From JALZOC01 sp035758845 (GTDB taxonomy: Bacteria > Acidobacteriota > Vicinamibacteria > Vicinamibacterales > 2-12-FULL-66-21), in assembly GCA_035758845.1 (NCBI GenBank), contig DASTVZ010000169.1:1-64000 (forward strand): a stretch of DNA of 64,000 bases, read 5' to 3'. The translations under genes and the position numbers were made by a program. Positions 24,617-34,856 of this stretch are shown piece after piece. The first letter of the stretch is position 1. Each line of letters opens with the position of its first letter. The notes beneath the pieces were generated by a model. It had not been told where the DNA came from. It worked only from the letters and a program-made list of their open reading frames with translations, and ran no database searches.

Positions 24617-26832
24617 CGCAGTCCCCATCGTCGTCGCAACACCCACTCACTGGTCAGCAACACCACGATGGCGGCAAAGGACCATCCCGTGTGCCATAAC
24701 TCGTGGGTAACCGCGAGACGAGCGGCCGGAACTGCCGCGCGCAACCGCTCGTCCAGAGCTGCGGTTTCCCCAGGCGTGACGAGAGCTCCGCCGGAGCGCA
24801 AGGCGACGCGCTGCAGCACCTGTAGATTCAGACGCGGGTCGGTCATCTCCGGATCGGAGCCGCCAACAAGCATCGCCGCAGATGCGGATCCGAGTGTGGT
24901 CGCACCGCGGCGGGCCGCAGCGTGAACGCGGTAGACCCCTGGTCCATCCGCTCGAAAGCGCGCGACATAGGCGCCGTCCTCTTGCGTCTCGCGCGGCTGG
25001 GCGGCGCGAGTCGTCTCATGCCGGCCGTCGGGCGCCGTGACATCGACATCGACAACCGCGTCGGACTGAGGCACGAAAGCCGCGTCTCGCGCCAGAACTC
25101 GAATGGTCAGGTTTTCACCTGGTGCGGCGGCAGCCGGCAAGCGCATCGCGACCGGATCGTCAGCCGAAAGTGCAAGCCATCTGACCGCCTGACGCCAGAA
25201 CGTGTCGTACGATCGATCGGTCGATGGCAGGAACATTCGCCAGCGCCATGCACCCTCACCAGCAAAGACCAACGAACGTCCTTCTCCGAAGCGCTGCACC
25301 GCCAGAACCGGACGCGCGACGCCACCGGCTCCGCCGGTAATCGCCAGTATGCTTGCTCCAGGTCTCGGGCCGCCGAGGGGGACGGTCGACGCCAGCGCCG
25401 GTGTCGTATTCCAGCGCTGGCGCGTGACGTCGAGAGACGGCCCGAGCTGCATGATTGGATGTGCCTCTCCCGCCGCCGTCAGCGCCACACGATTCATGCC
25501 GCGCGAGGTTGACGCTGGCAGAACGGCGTCCGTATCGCCCCGGTCGACCAGTTGTAACGGGAGAACTTCTTCGAGTGCGGTATCGTTGAGTCCCGGTTTC
25601 ACGAACGTCCTCGCGCCCAGGACCAGGAGTCCGCCGCCGCGTTTGGCCACGAACGCGCGTGTCAACTCCTGTTGTTCGCGCGTCAGCTGTGTCGATTGGA
25701 CGTTCGCGAGCACGATCGCGTCGTACGCAAACAGTTCTTCCGCTCGGGAGGGATAGCCGCCCGAAAGTGCGTCGCTCCGCGACTGCGAGGCTTGGATGTA
25801 GTAGGTGTCAGTGCCCTGTTCGTTCTTGCCTTTTCGCACGATCGAATCGACATCGAGCCCGGAATCGGCCGCCCATGCGCGCTTGAGAAAACTGTGCTCG
25901 AAACCCGGCGCGCCTTCGACCAAGAGAATGTGATGCTGCCGCGTCGGCGGCTGGACCAGCACGCTGCGCGTGTTGTTCTCGGGGACGAGCTCACCCGAAA
26001 GAACCGGCACCTCCACCGAATACACGACCGCCGAACCGCGTGCCGGCGTCACTTGAAACACGGTGTGCACCGGCACGCCCTCGGCCGCGGGCGCAAGGCG
26101 CCGCACCTCGATTGCCTTGCCGTTCGCTTTGAGCTGCAATGCAATCGGTTCGGTTCCGGTACCGTGACTCACCGCCGAGACGGCCAGATCGATGCGTGAA
26201 TCATCGGCCACCGCTTCCGCAACAGTTGCGCTCGTGACCTCGCGATCGCGCCCAATCGTTCTCGATCCGACACCAAATGCATAAACCGCGGGAACCGCCC
26301 CCTCGGCCGGGGAGCTCGCGCTCGTATCCCCGCCGTCGGAAACGACGATGACGCCCGCGACCGGACGTCCCCGATATCGGTCGCGCACGGCGGCAAGTGC
26401 GCCGGATAGATCACTCTGTCGATCGGTCGCGGCAAGATCAGCCGGCGACGTGTCGCGAAGTCGATCGCCAAAGCTGAGGACATCGACGTGAAACTGATTC
26501 CCAAGCGATGGCTGGAGTTCGCGGGTGACGAGCTCGCGCGCGCGATCGATCCGGCGCCGGCCGTCCGCGTCCTCAATGCTCATACTCCGAGACGCGTCGA
26601 CGAGAATGGGAACGAATACCTCCCTGAGTCCACGATCGCTGACGCGCACCGGCCGCATCAGAAACACAACGAGCGCGGCAAGCGTGACCGCACGCAGCGC
26701 GATGAGCACGTCCCGGCGCGGCCGCGGCACGATGCTGTGCGCGTATGCACGCCAGGCGACGACGCCAATGGCGACAGCCACCAGCAAGACGCCCCACCAT
26801 GGCAGCGCATTGGTGAACGTCAGCTGTGGCAT
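24613..26832 (-). CDS. Membrane VWA protein with glutamine-amidotransferase-like domain
   Basis: A 739-residue protein. It has two N-terminal helices (about 12-30 and 42-60), a VWA domain (about 72-210) with intact MIDAS start DASRSMS, a beta-rich part, a class-I GATase-like fold (about 310-560, LLVEGAPGFEHSFLKRAW to GGGLLVLGARTF), an Ig-like segment, and a C-terminal helix before WVLRRRWGLR. The VWA part probably faces the periplasm. It abuts the DUF4175 gene with no gap and overlaps the C13-like gene by 4 nt. Function is unknown; the domains suggest metal-dependent protein binding. Confidence 0.8.
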   Translation of the reverse strand: MPQLTFTNALPWWGVLLVAVAIGVVAWRAYAHSIVPRPRRDVLIALRAVTLAALVVFLMRPVRVSDRGLREVFVPILVDASRSMSIEDADGRRRIDRARELVTRELQPSLGNQFHVDVLSFGDRLRDTSPADLAATDRQSDLSGALAAVRDRYRGRPVAGVIVVSDGGDTSASSPAEGAVPAVYAFGVGSRTIGRDREVTSATVAEAVADDSRIDLAVSAVSHGTGTEPIALQLKANGKAIEVRRLAPAAEGVPVHTVFQVTPARGSAVVYSVEVPVLSGELVPENNTRSVLVQPPTRQHHILLVEGAPGFEHSFLKRAWAADSGLDVDSIVRKGKNEQGTDTYYIQASQSRSDALSGGYPSRAEELFAYDAIVLANVQSTQLTREQQELTRAFVAKRGGGLLVLGARTFVKPGLNDTALEEVLPLQLVDRGDTDAVLPASTSRGMNRVALTAAGEAHPIMQLGPSLDVTRQRWNTTPALASTVPLGGPRPGASILAITGGAGGVARPVLAVQRFGEGRSLVFAGEGAWRWRMFLPSTDRSYDTFWRQAVRWLALSADDPVAMRLPAAAAPGENLTIRVLARDAAFVPQSDAVVDVDVTAPDGRHETTRAAQPRETQEDGAYVARFRADGPGVYRVHAAARRGATTLGSASAAMLVGGSDPEMTDPRLNLQVLQRVALRSGGALVTPGETAALDERLRAAVPAARLAVTHELWHTGWSFAAIVVLLTSEWVLRRRWGLR

Positions 26833-29800
26833 CTATTTCTTCTTTGCGAGGGATTCGAAGTAGCGCGAGATCAGCTGACCGTATGCATCGGGGACCCGGT
26901 CGCTGCCACCCGCGTTGAAGCGATCCTTCGACTCGCTCCGGGACAAACGATCCGAAATCGAGGCTTCATATTTCTCCAGCGCGGTATCGAGATTGCGCCG
27001 CAGCGATTCCCAATCGGACCGATCCTGCTTGAACGCCTGCGTGCCCGGTGCGGATCGACTGAATTCATGCTGCTCGGGTGTCGCGCCCCCCACGTCGCCG
27101 GTGCTGCTGCCACCCTGTAAACGTCGCAGTGCCTCCTCGGCCCGCTGCAGCTCACGCTGATACTCGTCGCGCAGCCGCTGCACCTCGCCATTGCCCGAGC
27201 TGCCGGCAGCATTTTGTCCTTTGCCGGCGGCGCGTTGGGATTCGCCCGTGCGGGATCCACCAGCCGATGAGGCGTCGCGCGCGCGCGCTTCGGCGTCGCG
27301 TAGCTGCTGCTCGGCACGCTGCAGACGATCCCGGATGGCTCGTGTCTGTTCGAGCTCACCGGATACCTGCGAACCGCCCGCTCCCAGCCTGCCGGCGACT
27401 TGATCCAGCGTCGACGCCAGCCCCTGCTCGGCGGCACCATGCTGCTTCGTTCCCTGTGGTTGACGCATCTCGCGCGCGCCGTCGCGCATTCGATCGGCGA
27501 TCTTGTCGCGCTTCAACGACTGCGCCGCATCCGCGAAGGCTTTCGAATCCGCGCCGGCATCCGATTGCGCCAATCGCGCGGCTTTCCGCGCCATCTCTTC
27601 GACGCGCGATGCGAGACGCTCTTTCTCGTCGGCGAGGCGGCGGCGAGCATCTGAAGTCGCTGCCGCGACATTGCGATCGAGACGCGTCGCTTCATTAGCG
27701 ATACGGTGCTGCTCCTGCGCGATCTGCTGGGCCTCGAGTTTGACGTCCGAGCCGTCCCCGGCCTGCGCTCCGGCTGTTTGCGTCGACAGCTGGTCTTGGA
27801 GACGTCGCAGCTGATTCAGCGCGCGTTCGCCACTGCGCGCCGCATCTCCAGGCGAGTCGCGGCGCAAGTCGCTCGCCGCCGATCGCATCTGGTTGGCGGC
27901 ACCCCGAAGCTCCTCACTCCCTGATTTTTGCGTGTCGGACTCACGCTGGCCACGCTGCGGCGATCCGTTTGCCTCGGTTCCCAGACGTCGCAGCAGTTCC
28001 TCCGTCTGCTCGCGCAGTTCCGTCTGCTCGCGCGTCAGCTTCTCCAGCTGCCGCTTCATTTCTTCAGGGGCCAGATTCGACTGGGCAAGGTCCCGCTGAC
28101 GTCGATTCAGATCCTCCTGACGCCTGGCAAGATCGCGAATGCGTTCGAGCGCGCTCGTCGATGCAGCCGGTTTATCTGGTTTGATTTCTGCGGCAGACCG
28201 CGTTTCGTAGTTGGTCCGCTGCTGCCGCTGCAGTTCCTTATCGAACAGCGCCGACAAATCCATGCCCTGCCGGTTTCCGCCAAAGCCGCTGCCTGCAGAG
28301 CCCTGCGATACCTGGCGCCGGCGGACTTCGGCCTGAAGCTGGAGCAGACCGTTCAGGGCGGTCATTTCGTGAGCGAGCGCGTCCTTGGTGCGTTCCGACG
28401 TCAGCTGATCGACCGCCTTCCCCATCGCGCCCACTGCGGTCGCCGCAGGATCGCCAGAACCCGTTCGTGGTTGCGGGGACCCCTGAATCACTTGTTGCGG
28501 CGCCGGCGGTCGTGCTCGCGAGCGCATCGCGCGAGACATCAACTGCTGTTCCGCGCGGGCCTTTAGTTCCGCCTGCGCCGCCGCAATCGCTTTCACATCA
28601 TCGGTCGACCGGGCCGCCTGCGATCGACGCTCGACGTTCCACGTCGACGTGATGATTTCTTTCTGAGCTTGAATCAGGCTCTCGAGCTGCGGATCGGAGG
28701 CACCGGACGCCTGACTCTCCGCCGACATGAACTCTTCGTTGAAGGGCTTCACTTCCAGGAAGAAGATGTCGCTCGTCGCCTGCGTCGGCCGCTTGCCTCG
28801 ACCGACATCGGCGGCTCGTGCATAGTAGGTAATCACATCGCCAGGTTTGACCCGCAGATCCTCCGCGGGCAGCACGCGAAGGCCGACCTTCTGAATGTCG
28901 GTGCCGGTCACACGCTCGAAGGGAACCACATGCTCCGGACCGCCGGCCACTGCGTAGACCAACTCGAATCGCCCGATACCGTAGTCGTCGTCGGCGCGCG
29001 CCTCGATCGGGACCTCTTCGAGCGGCGTGATTTGTTGGTCGGCGGACGGCCGGAGAATTCGTACGTCGGGCGGACGATCGTCCATCACACGAATGAAATA
29101 CTCCGCCTCGTCATGGGAAACGAGACCATCGCTGTCGGCGAGGCGGATTCGATAGGAATCGTCCGTCGTCAGGACGAGGTCGGCCTCGAACGTTCCATCG
29201 GCGGCGGGTTGTAGCGACATCGGAGCAGATTTGCCGAGCGCGAGCTGACCACGATCGACTGGCTTGCTGGCGTGGACACGCAGATGGACTCGAGTGCCCG
29301 CCGGCGCGTAGATATCTCCACCGTCTGTTTCGTCACGCGGTGGCAGACCGGCGAACGACGGATATACGTAGTGAAGATCGATGCGACTGACACGCGGCGG
29401 CCGAAGCATCGTCACCGTGTAGCGGGCCGATCGCGCCGAACCAGCGCTCACGTCGTACGAGAACGTGCGATCGACTGACTGGATGACGTACTCGAACGCG
29501 TCGACTGCGCCGGTCATTTGCACGGCACGGTGCTGCCCGTTCGCGAACACGGTCAAGGTTGGCGCCAGGTGCGTCAATCGGTCACTGCCGCGATTCACGG
29601 TCGCGCGAATGCGCAGTGGCGCTCCCATCGCAACACGCATGTCACCCGGCGCAACCTGAACGTGCACCGTTCCCGGGAAGAACCTGAGACGCGCGGTCTC
29701 CATCGCTCGCTCGAACGATGGAAAACTCACAACGACGGCCAACGCAAGCGCCGCGGTGCCTGCCGTCGCATAGAGACCACGTTTGCGAATCTCGGTCGGC

Positions 29801-30240
29801 CGAATCAATGCCGTGGCATCCAGTGCCCGCACTCGCTCGACTGCTTCGCGCAGGATCAACGGCAGAAACGCCGGCTGCGACGTGGTCGGGCGTTCCGCAG
29901 CATCAATGGCGCTAATGAGCGAATCGTTGAGCAGAGTTGATTCGAGCGCTTGCGTCCGCTCCTCGACGAATCGGGCGACCTGTCGATCCGACGGCCGCTT
30001 CGGCATCCGCCACACCGCTATCGCCAGCGCGAGCATCGCAATCAAGCCGGCGGCAACACATAACCCGAGAAGCGCCAAGCCATCAGGATGGAACGCACGA
30101 TCGACGACCGCCGTCATCGCGACGATCGCTGCTGCGGCTGCGGTTCCCTGCCCCGCGCGCTGCAGTGCGACCGTAGCCGTCCACCGCCGGCGAACATCGG
30201 CGAGAAATGCGCGCAACTCGTCGTACAGACTTGCCGTCAT
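26833..30240 (-). CDS. DUF4175 family large coiled-coil membrane protein
   Basis: A 1135-residue protein. The N-terminus has three hydrophobic helices (about 30-50, 53-74 and 155-173) typical of DUF4175. A beta-rich periplasmic region with Ig-like strands (about 180-490) follows, then about 600 residues of Gln/Arg/Glu/Ala-rich coiled coil (for example RRQEDLNRRQRDLAQ). Its length and composition suggest a scaffold in the envelope. ATG overlaps the BatA-like gene as ATGA. The family is known from this operon type but has no established biochemical role. Confidence 0.8.
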   Translation of the reverse strand: MTASLYDELRAFLADVRRRWTATVALQRAGQGTAAAAAIVAMTAVVDRAFHPDGLALLGLCVAAGLIAMLALAIAVWRMPKRPSDRQVARFVEERTQALESTLLNDSLISAIDAAERPTTSQPAFLPLILREAVERVRALDATALIRPTEIRKRGLYATAGTAALALAVVVSFPSFERAMETARLRFFPGTVHVQVAPGDMRVAMGAPLRIRATVNRGSDRLTHLAPTLTVFANGQHRAVQMTGAVDAFEYVIQSVDRTFSYDVSAGSARSARYTVTMLRPPRVSRIDLHYVYPSFAGLPPRDETDGGDIYAPAGTRVHLRVHASKPVDRGQLALGKSAPMSLQPAADGTFEADLVLTTDDSYRIRLADSDGLVSHDEAEYFIRVMDDRPPDVRILRPSADQQITPLEEVPIEARADDDYGIGRFELVYAVAGGPEHVVPFERVTGTDIQKVGLRVLPAEDLRVKPGDVITYYARAADVGRGKRPTQATSDIFFLEVKPFNEEFMSAESQASGASDPQLESLIQAQKEIITSTWNVERRSQAARSTDDVKAIAAAQAELKARAEQQLMSRAMRSRARPPAPQQVIQGSPQPRTGSGDPAATAVGAMGKAVDQLTSERTKDALAHEMTALNGLLQLQAEVRRRQVSQGSAGSGFGGNRQGMDLSALFDKELQRQQRTNYETRSAAEIKPDKPAASTSALERIRDLARRQEDLNRRQRDLAQSNLAPEEMKRQLEKLTREQTELREQTEELLRRLGTEANGSPQRGQRESDTQKSGSEELRGAANQMRSAASDLRRDSPGDAARSGERALNQLRRLQDQLSTQTAGAQAGDGSDVKLEAQQIAQEQHRIANEATRLDRNVAAATSDARRRLADEKERLASRVEEMARKAARLAQSDAGADSKAFADAAQSLKRDKIADRMRDGAREMRQPQGTKQHGAAEQGLASTLDQVAGRLGAGGSQVSGELEQTRAIRDRLQRAEQQLRDAEARARDASSAGGSRTGESQRAAGKGQNAAGSSGNGEVQRLRDEYQRELQRAEEALRRLQGGSSTGDVGGATPEQHEFSRSAPGTQAFKQDRSDWESLRRNLDTALEKYEASISDRLSRSESKDRFNAGGSDRVPDAYGQLISRYFESLAKKK

Positions 30241-32075
30241 GCGCGCCCCACGAAGGATTCGGCGACCAGCGCAAGAAGCATCAACAGCAGCCCATAACGC
30301 CAGTAACTCTGTCCGGCCTCGAGGTGAATCGACCGGACATCGCCTGACGAACCGCTCGTCGTATCGACGCGCTCGACCCTCTGGGCGAATTCCTGCTGTC
30401 CCATTTCCTTCGTGACACCTTCACGTGGATCGACGTTGACGGCGATTAAACGGTTGTCCGGGCCGACCCGGTAGGCGCCGGGACGCAAGTCCGCCCCCGC
30501 CGGCGCGGTGCCGACGATGTAGTCGCGGCCGCGATCGTGCGGCGCCGATAGGTATCGAACCGCTTCGATGACGAATGGCACGAACGCCGGATGCAGCGGA
30601 AAGTCGTTCCACTGGCGATCGAGATCCGATGCGAAGAGAACAACGCGCCCAGTGCCTTCGCGTCGTTCCACGAGCGCAGGATTGCCATCGGTAAAACGTG
30701 CCGCGATCTCCCAGCCGTCAGCTGTAATCCGCCAGGCGCGCGCGAAACGCACCTGCCCCAGGTTTGCCGAAAGGGAAGCGAAGGGACGGAACACCGGGTG
30801 CCTCGGATCGGTTGGCGACAGCGCCACCGCCGCCGGCATCTCGATAGTTCCCGTCATCGAGGAACTCCAGTTGAAGATCGCTGACACAACCGCCGCCTCT
30901 ACCTCTGGTGAACCTGCAATCAGCAGTCCCCCACCGGCGCGCACGAATCCCGCAATCGACTCGCGACCGCGGCGATCCAGCGCCCGAGTCGACAGAAGCA
31001 CAACCGCCGAGTACTTCGTCAGATTATCGTCGGCCAGCGCCGCCGCCGTGCTGCTCCGCACGTCGATTCGACCGACGTCGGTACCGCCGATTGCGGCAAG
31101 CGCACGAGCGATGTAATACCCAGACGGGTTGGCTCCAGATGTGACGAGCAGAACGGAATTCGACGGCCCCGCGTCGAGAACCACAAACCTCGAGTTATCC
31201 GCCGAAAGCCCTTCCGGATCGTCGATCGACACGGTCATGGTCCCGGTTGATGGTGGACGATAGGGAATCGCGACATCCACGGCAGAGTCTGGCCCAACTG
31301 TGTAGGTCGACGTTTGCGCGATCCGCCCATCGTGCTCGACTCGAATCTTTCCACTGCGCGGCTGCGGCCCGCTATTACGGACTGCAGCGATCACACGATC
31401 CGGCGTAACCGAGACGGACACAACGGAAAGATTCGAAGGCGCCCTGCCGGCGTCACGCACATCCAGGGAAATGCCCGCAGGTAACACGCTTCGATCCTCG
31501 CCGTCCCAACCGGAACGCTGCAGATCGCTGACGAGGATCAGGCGGGCTTCGTCACCGGCCGCGATCTCCGCGGCCTTGGTGAAGACCTCACTGTAGCGTG
31601 TCGCGCCGAATCCCGCAGCAATTGCTGCCAACGCAGTACGCGCGGCGGTCGCGGACCCCGGTGCCGCCACGGTCTCGACGTGATCGTCGAACGCGAGCAC
31701 CGCGACCCGCTCGCCTACGGCCGCTTCGTCAATCGCGCGGCCGGCCAAATCGAGGGCATGTGCAAATCGGCCAGGCGCATTCATGCTGTACGAGCGATCG
31801 ATGGCAACAATGCGAAGCGTCGATCCACGGGCCGCTCCAGCGACGTAGGGGCGAGCGAACGCGGCGGCGAGGAGCAGCAGCGCCACGACCCGGGCCGCGA
31901 GCAACAGCAGATCGCGAAGGCGGCGGCGCTTCGAACGCGCCACGGGCGACTTGCGTAGCAGGCGCACGGCGGTGAAGGGTACGGGCGGCGCGACGTCGCG
32001 CCGCAAGAAGTGGAGGACGATCGGAACCGCGATCGCCAGGCCGCCGAGCAGAAACGCAGGAAAGAGAAAATTCAC
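30237..32075 (-). CDS. BatA-like VWA membrane protein
   Basis: A 612-residue protein with an N-terminal helix (FLFPAFLLGGLAIAVPIVL) and the BatA_N pattern LRRDVAPPVPFTAVRLLRKS. It has a second helix (about 58-78), a VWA domain with complete MIDAS DRSYSMN, a GATase-like domain (about 290-410), and a last helix YGLLLMLLALVAESFVG. Bat proteins act with MoxR ATPases and affect stress or aerotolerance in Bacteroides and others. It lies 4 nt after the DUF58 gene and is coupled by ATGA overlap to DUF4175. Confidence 0.85.
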   Translation of the reverse strand: MNFLFPAFLLGGLAIAVPIVLHFLRRDVAPPVPFTAVRLLRKSPVARSKRRRLRDLLLLAARVVALLLLAAAFARPYVAGAARGSTLRIVAIDRSYSMNAPGRFAHALDLAGRAIDEAAVGERVAVLAFDDHVETVAAPGSATAARTALAAIAAGFGATRYSEVFTKAAEIAAGDEARLILVSDLQRSGWDGEDRSVLPAGISLDVRDAGRAPSNLSVVSVSVTPDRVIAAVRNSGPQPRSGKIRVEHDGRIAQTSTYTVGPDSAVDVAIPYRPPSTGTMTVSIDDPEGLSADNSRFVVLDAGPSNSVLLVTSGANPSGYYIARALAAIGGTDVGRIDVRSSTAAALADDNLTKYSAVVLLSTRALDRRGRESIAGFVRAGGGLLIAGSPEVEAAVVSAIFNWSSSMTGTIEMPAAVALSPTDPRHPVFRPFASLSANLGQVRFARAWRITADGWEIAARFTDGNPALVERREGTGRVVLFASDLDRQWNDFPLHPAFVPFVIEAVRYLSAPHDRGRDYIVGTAPAGADLRPGAYRVGPDNRLIAVNVDPREGVTKEMGQQEFAQRVERVDTTSGSSGDVRSIHLEAGQSYWRYGLLLMLLALVAESFVGRA

Positions 32076-32079
32076 ATCG

Positions 32080-32991
32080 TCACTTCCTGCGCGACCGCGC
32101 CGACAGATACGACAGCAACGCGAAGTCCAGCGGCTGGGATGTATCGAGCTGCACGTAATCGATCCCGGCCCCGCGCAGCTCGCGATCGTAACGAAGCGTC
32201 AATCCGGCTAGCTCGCGGAGGTACGCCGCACGCACCGACGCCGGATCGGCCGTCACCTCGTCTGCACTCTCGACATCGCGAAAACGCGATGGCCCACGAA
32301 ACGGGAACGTCAACTCGTGCGGATCGAGCACCTGGAACACGACGACGTCGCTGCCACGGAATTTCAGATGACGAAGTCCTCTGATCGCCGGCTCGGGATC
32401 GTCGAGAAGATCGGAAATCAGCACCACCAGGCTTCGCTTGACGAGCGCTTCCGCCAATTGATGCAGCGGACGGCCGACATCCGACCGTTCCCCTGGCTTC
32501 AAGTGCTCGAGTGCAAGCAGCAGCGCGTGCAGGTGTCCGGGTCTGGCGCTTGCCGGCATGCGGAACGCGATCCGATCGTCAAACGCAATCAGCCCGCTTG
32601 CGTCGCGCTGCCGGTTCATCAGGAAGGCGAGCGAGCCGGCGAGCACGGATCCGTACTCGAGTTTGCTCATCGGGGCGCCGCCGCGGTACGCCATCGAGGC
32701 GCTCACATCGACGAGCAGATGGCATTCGAGATTGGTTTCCTCTTCGAACTTCTTGACGTAATGACGATCGCTGCGCGCGTAGACCTTCCAGTCGAGCGTC
32801 GACAGATCGTCGCCCGGTAGGTACTGTCGATACTCGGCAAACTCGACGCTGAAGCCTTTGAACGGGCTGCGATGCAGTCCGGCAAGGAAACCCTCCACGA
32901 CCGTCCGCGCTTTCAGCTCCATCGTTCCGAGGCGGGCGATGACCGCGGGATCGAGAAATCTCAAATCGCGCGACGTGGAGGTCTGCGCCAT
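32080..32991 (-). CDS. DUF58 family VWA-like protein
   Basis: A 303-residue cytoplasmic protein. The DUF58 core is GDDLSTLDWKVYARSDRHYVKKFEEETNLE, followed at once by a VWA-like strand with MIDAS-type HLLVDVSASMAY. DUF58 proteins form a near-universal pair with MoxR ATPases, whose gene ends 3 nt upstream; they are thought to be client or adaptor proteins. Order MoxR-DUF58-BatA is the classical one. The N-terminus (RDLRFLDPAVIARLGTMELKAR) is also typical. Confidence 0.9.
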   Translation of the reverse strand: MAQTSTSRDLRFLDPAVIARLGTMELKARTVVEGFLAGLHRSPFKGFSVEFAEYRQYLPGDDLSTLDWKVYARSDRHYVKKFEEETNLECHLLVDVSASMAYRGGAPMSKLEYGSVLAGSLAFLMNRQRDASGLIAFDDRIAFRMPASARPGHLHALLLALEHLKPGERSDVGRPLHQLAEALVKRSLVVLISDLLDDPEPAIRGLRHLKFRGSDVVVFQVLDPHELTFPFRGPSRFRDVESADEVTADPASVRAAYLRELAGLTLRYDRELRGAGIDYVQLDTSQPLDFALLSYLSARSRRK

Positions 32992-32994
32992 GGT

Positions 32995-34002
32995 CTACAT
33001 TCCGCTTTTGGGGAGAGGCACGGCTTCGAGCAACCGTTCAACGAGGTTATCGGCAGATATGCGCTCGGACTCCGCATAGAAATTCGGAATCACGCGATGA
33101 CGAAGCACCGGGCGCGCGAGCGCCTGAATGTCGCCGACCGACACGTGATAACGGCCAAGAATCAACGCCCGGGCCTTGCCCGCGAGGATCAGCGCTTGCG
33201 ACGCGCGCAAGCCCGCGCCCCATTTCACCCACTCGCGGATGAATTGATGATCGCTTTGCCGGCCTGGACGGGACGCGTCCACCAAGCGCACGGCATAGCG
33301 CGCCACGTCGTCGGCGACGATGACCTGCCGCACCAGCTGCTGGACTTCGAGGATGTCCGAGCCGCTGAAGATTTGTACCGGCGCGACCATCTCGACGCCG
33401 GTCGTGGTCGTCACCACGCGCACTTCCTCGTCCTCCGACAGGTAGGTCATCACGATGTTGAACATGAACCGATCGAGCTGCGCCTCGGGCAGCGGATAGG
33501 TGCCTTCCAGCTCGATCGGGTTCTGCGTCGCCAGCACGAAGAACGGCCGCTCCAGCGGATAGGTGCGCCCGGCGGCGGTCACATGGTACTCCTGCATCGC
33601 TTCGAGCAGCGCCGCCTGAGTCTTCGGCGGCGTCCGGTTGATCTCGTCGGCAAGCAGAATCTGCGCGAAGACCGGTCCCTTCACGAACCGGAGCGTTCGA
33701 TGCCCGCCCTCTTCGTCGAGCACCTCGGTTCCGGTGATGTCGGCGGGCATCAAGTCCGGCGTGAACTGGATGCGTTTGAACGACAGGTCGAGGATCTGTG
33801 CGAGCGTCTTGATGAGCAGCGTCTTGGCCAGACCGGGAACGCCCGTGATCAGACAGTGCCCGCCGGTAAAGAGCGCGATCAACACCTGGTCGATCACTTC
33901 GTCTTGCCCGACAATGACCTTGCGAATCTCGGCAAGAATTGCCTGGCGTCCCTGCGAGACGCGCTCGGCCACGGCCGCGATGTCGGTGGTTGTCCTGTGC
34001 AT
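32995..34002 (-). CDS. MoxR family AAA+ ATPase
   Basis: A 335-residue ATPase with Walker A GVPGLAKTLLIKT (the MoxR-type Ala before Lys), Walker B ILLADEINRTPPKTQAALLEAMQE, sensor 1 LATQNPIELEGTYPLPEAQ and the C-terminal lid. MoxR ATPases remodel or load cofactors into VWA-domain clients; three VWA-type proteins follow in the same operon. The ATG at 34002 lies after a 59-nt gap with a strong hairpin (34010-34031), the only sizeable break in the operon, so expression of the downstream part may be adjusted there. Confidence 0.93.
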   Translation of the reverse strand: MHRTTTDIAAVAERVSQGRQAILAEIRKVIVGQDEVIDQVLIALFTGGHCLITGVPGLAKTLLIKTLAQILDLSFKRIQFTPDLMPADITGTEVLDEEGGHRTLRFVKGPVFAQILLADEINRTPPKTQAALLEAMQEYHVTAAGRTYPLERPFFVLATQNPIELEGTYPLPEAQLDRFMFNIVMTYLSEDEEVRVVTTTTGVEMVAPVQIFSGSDILEVQQLVRQVIVADDVARYAVRLVDASRPGRQSDHQFIREWVKWGAGLRASQALILAGKARALILGRYHVSVGDIQALARPVLRHRVIPNFYAESERISADNLVERLLEAVPLPKSGM

Positions 34003-34009
34003 CAGTCAC

Positions 34010-34031
34010 TCCGAGGGCTTCGCCCCTCGGA
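34010..34031. repeat. Hairpin inside the MoxR/VWA operon
   Basis: Eight-bp perfect stem TCCGAGGG (34010-34017) and CCCTCGGA (34024-34031) with a CTTCGC loop, between the DUF4159 and MoxR genes. There is no T-run on the transcribed strand, so it is more likely a processing or stability element than a terminator. Confidence 0.55.
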
Positions 34032-34061
34032 CTCCCTTACATCGTGCCTTTGAAACCAGTT

Positions 34062-34856
34062 CTAGTGCGTCAACGAGTAGATGATCTCGTTGATCTCCAT
34101 CCGGTACGCCTGCGCCGTGTACTTCACATAGCCGGGGAAGTCCGCCGCATTCGACCATTCCCAGCCATCACCCATGTCCACGTTCCAGTTGATGAGGACC
34201 ATCGCTCGTCCGTTGTCGTCCTCGATGGCGCGCAGGTGCGCGACATATCCGCCCTTCTCCCACAGGCGCCCTTGCAGGAACGATCCGAGGCCCGGCGTTT
34301 GAGGATAGCCATCGAATTGATAGAAGCAGTGAAAAATTGGATGGGCCGGAGGCAGGTCGACGATCTTCCGATCCGGAAACACCCGTTTCATCTCGCTCTC
34401 GAGATTCGCCCATTCGATCGGCCCATGAAAGTCGTCGAAGGTCAACGTCCCGCCGCGCAACAGGAATTCGCGCAGGATCGGAACCTCGGCCTCCTTCAAC
34501 CGGAGGTTTCCAGGTTCGACGATATATATCCAGGGATAGGAGAAGAGGGTGGGATCTTCGAGCGTCAGGACGACCGGATCGTTGACCTGAATCGCGGTCA
34601 CCGTGCGCACGCGGCGCGACAGATTCTGTTCCGCCGCCGGCGCGTCAATGAACCAGGGTTCGTCTTCGGGATTCAGGTACCCGCCGCGCGGAACCGTCCA
34701 GGCGGTGTAGCGGATGCGCGCAAACGTCCACTGCAGGCCGGCGAATCGCGAATCGGGCAGGTTACCGTTCTGCGCGTCGGCGCGGTCGGGGGCCCAGGCG
34801 ATCGCGGCCCACAGCAGCAGGCCAAAAACGGCCGCTCCTGTGAGCAGCCGTTTCAT
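34062..34856 (-). CDS. DUF4159 family secreted protein
   Basis: A 264-residue protein with an N-terminal signal (about 1-28, ending near RADAQ). It has the DUF4159 pattern ARIRYTAWTVPRGGYLNPEDEPWFIDAPAAE, then FLLRGGTLTFDDFHG and HPIFHCFYQF, and near the end INWNVDMGDGWEW. The fold is thought to be GATase-like. It overlaps the TPR-gluzincin gene by 4 nt. DUF4159 genes commonly travel with MoxR/DUF58/BatA operons; no activity is known. Confidence 0.85.
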   Translation of the reverse strand: MKRLLTGAAVFGLLLWAAIAWAPDRADAQNGNLPDSRFAGLQWTFARIRYTAWTVPRGGYLNPEDEPWFIDAPAAEQNLSRRVRTVTAIQVNDPVVLTLEDPTLFSYPWIYIVEPGNLRLKEAEVPILREFLLRGGTLTFDDFHGPIEWANLESEMKRVFPDRKIVDLPPAHPIFHCFYQFDGYPQTPGLGSFLQGRLWEKGGYVAHLRAIEDDNGRAMVLINWNVDMGDGWEWSNAADFPGYVKYTAQAYRMEINEIIYSLTH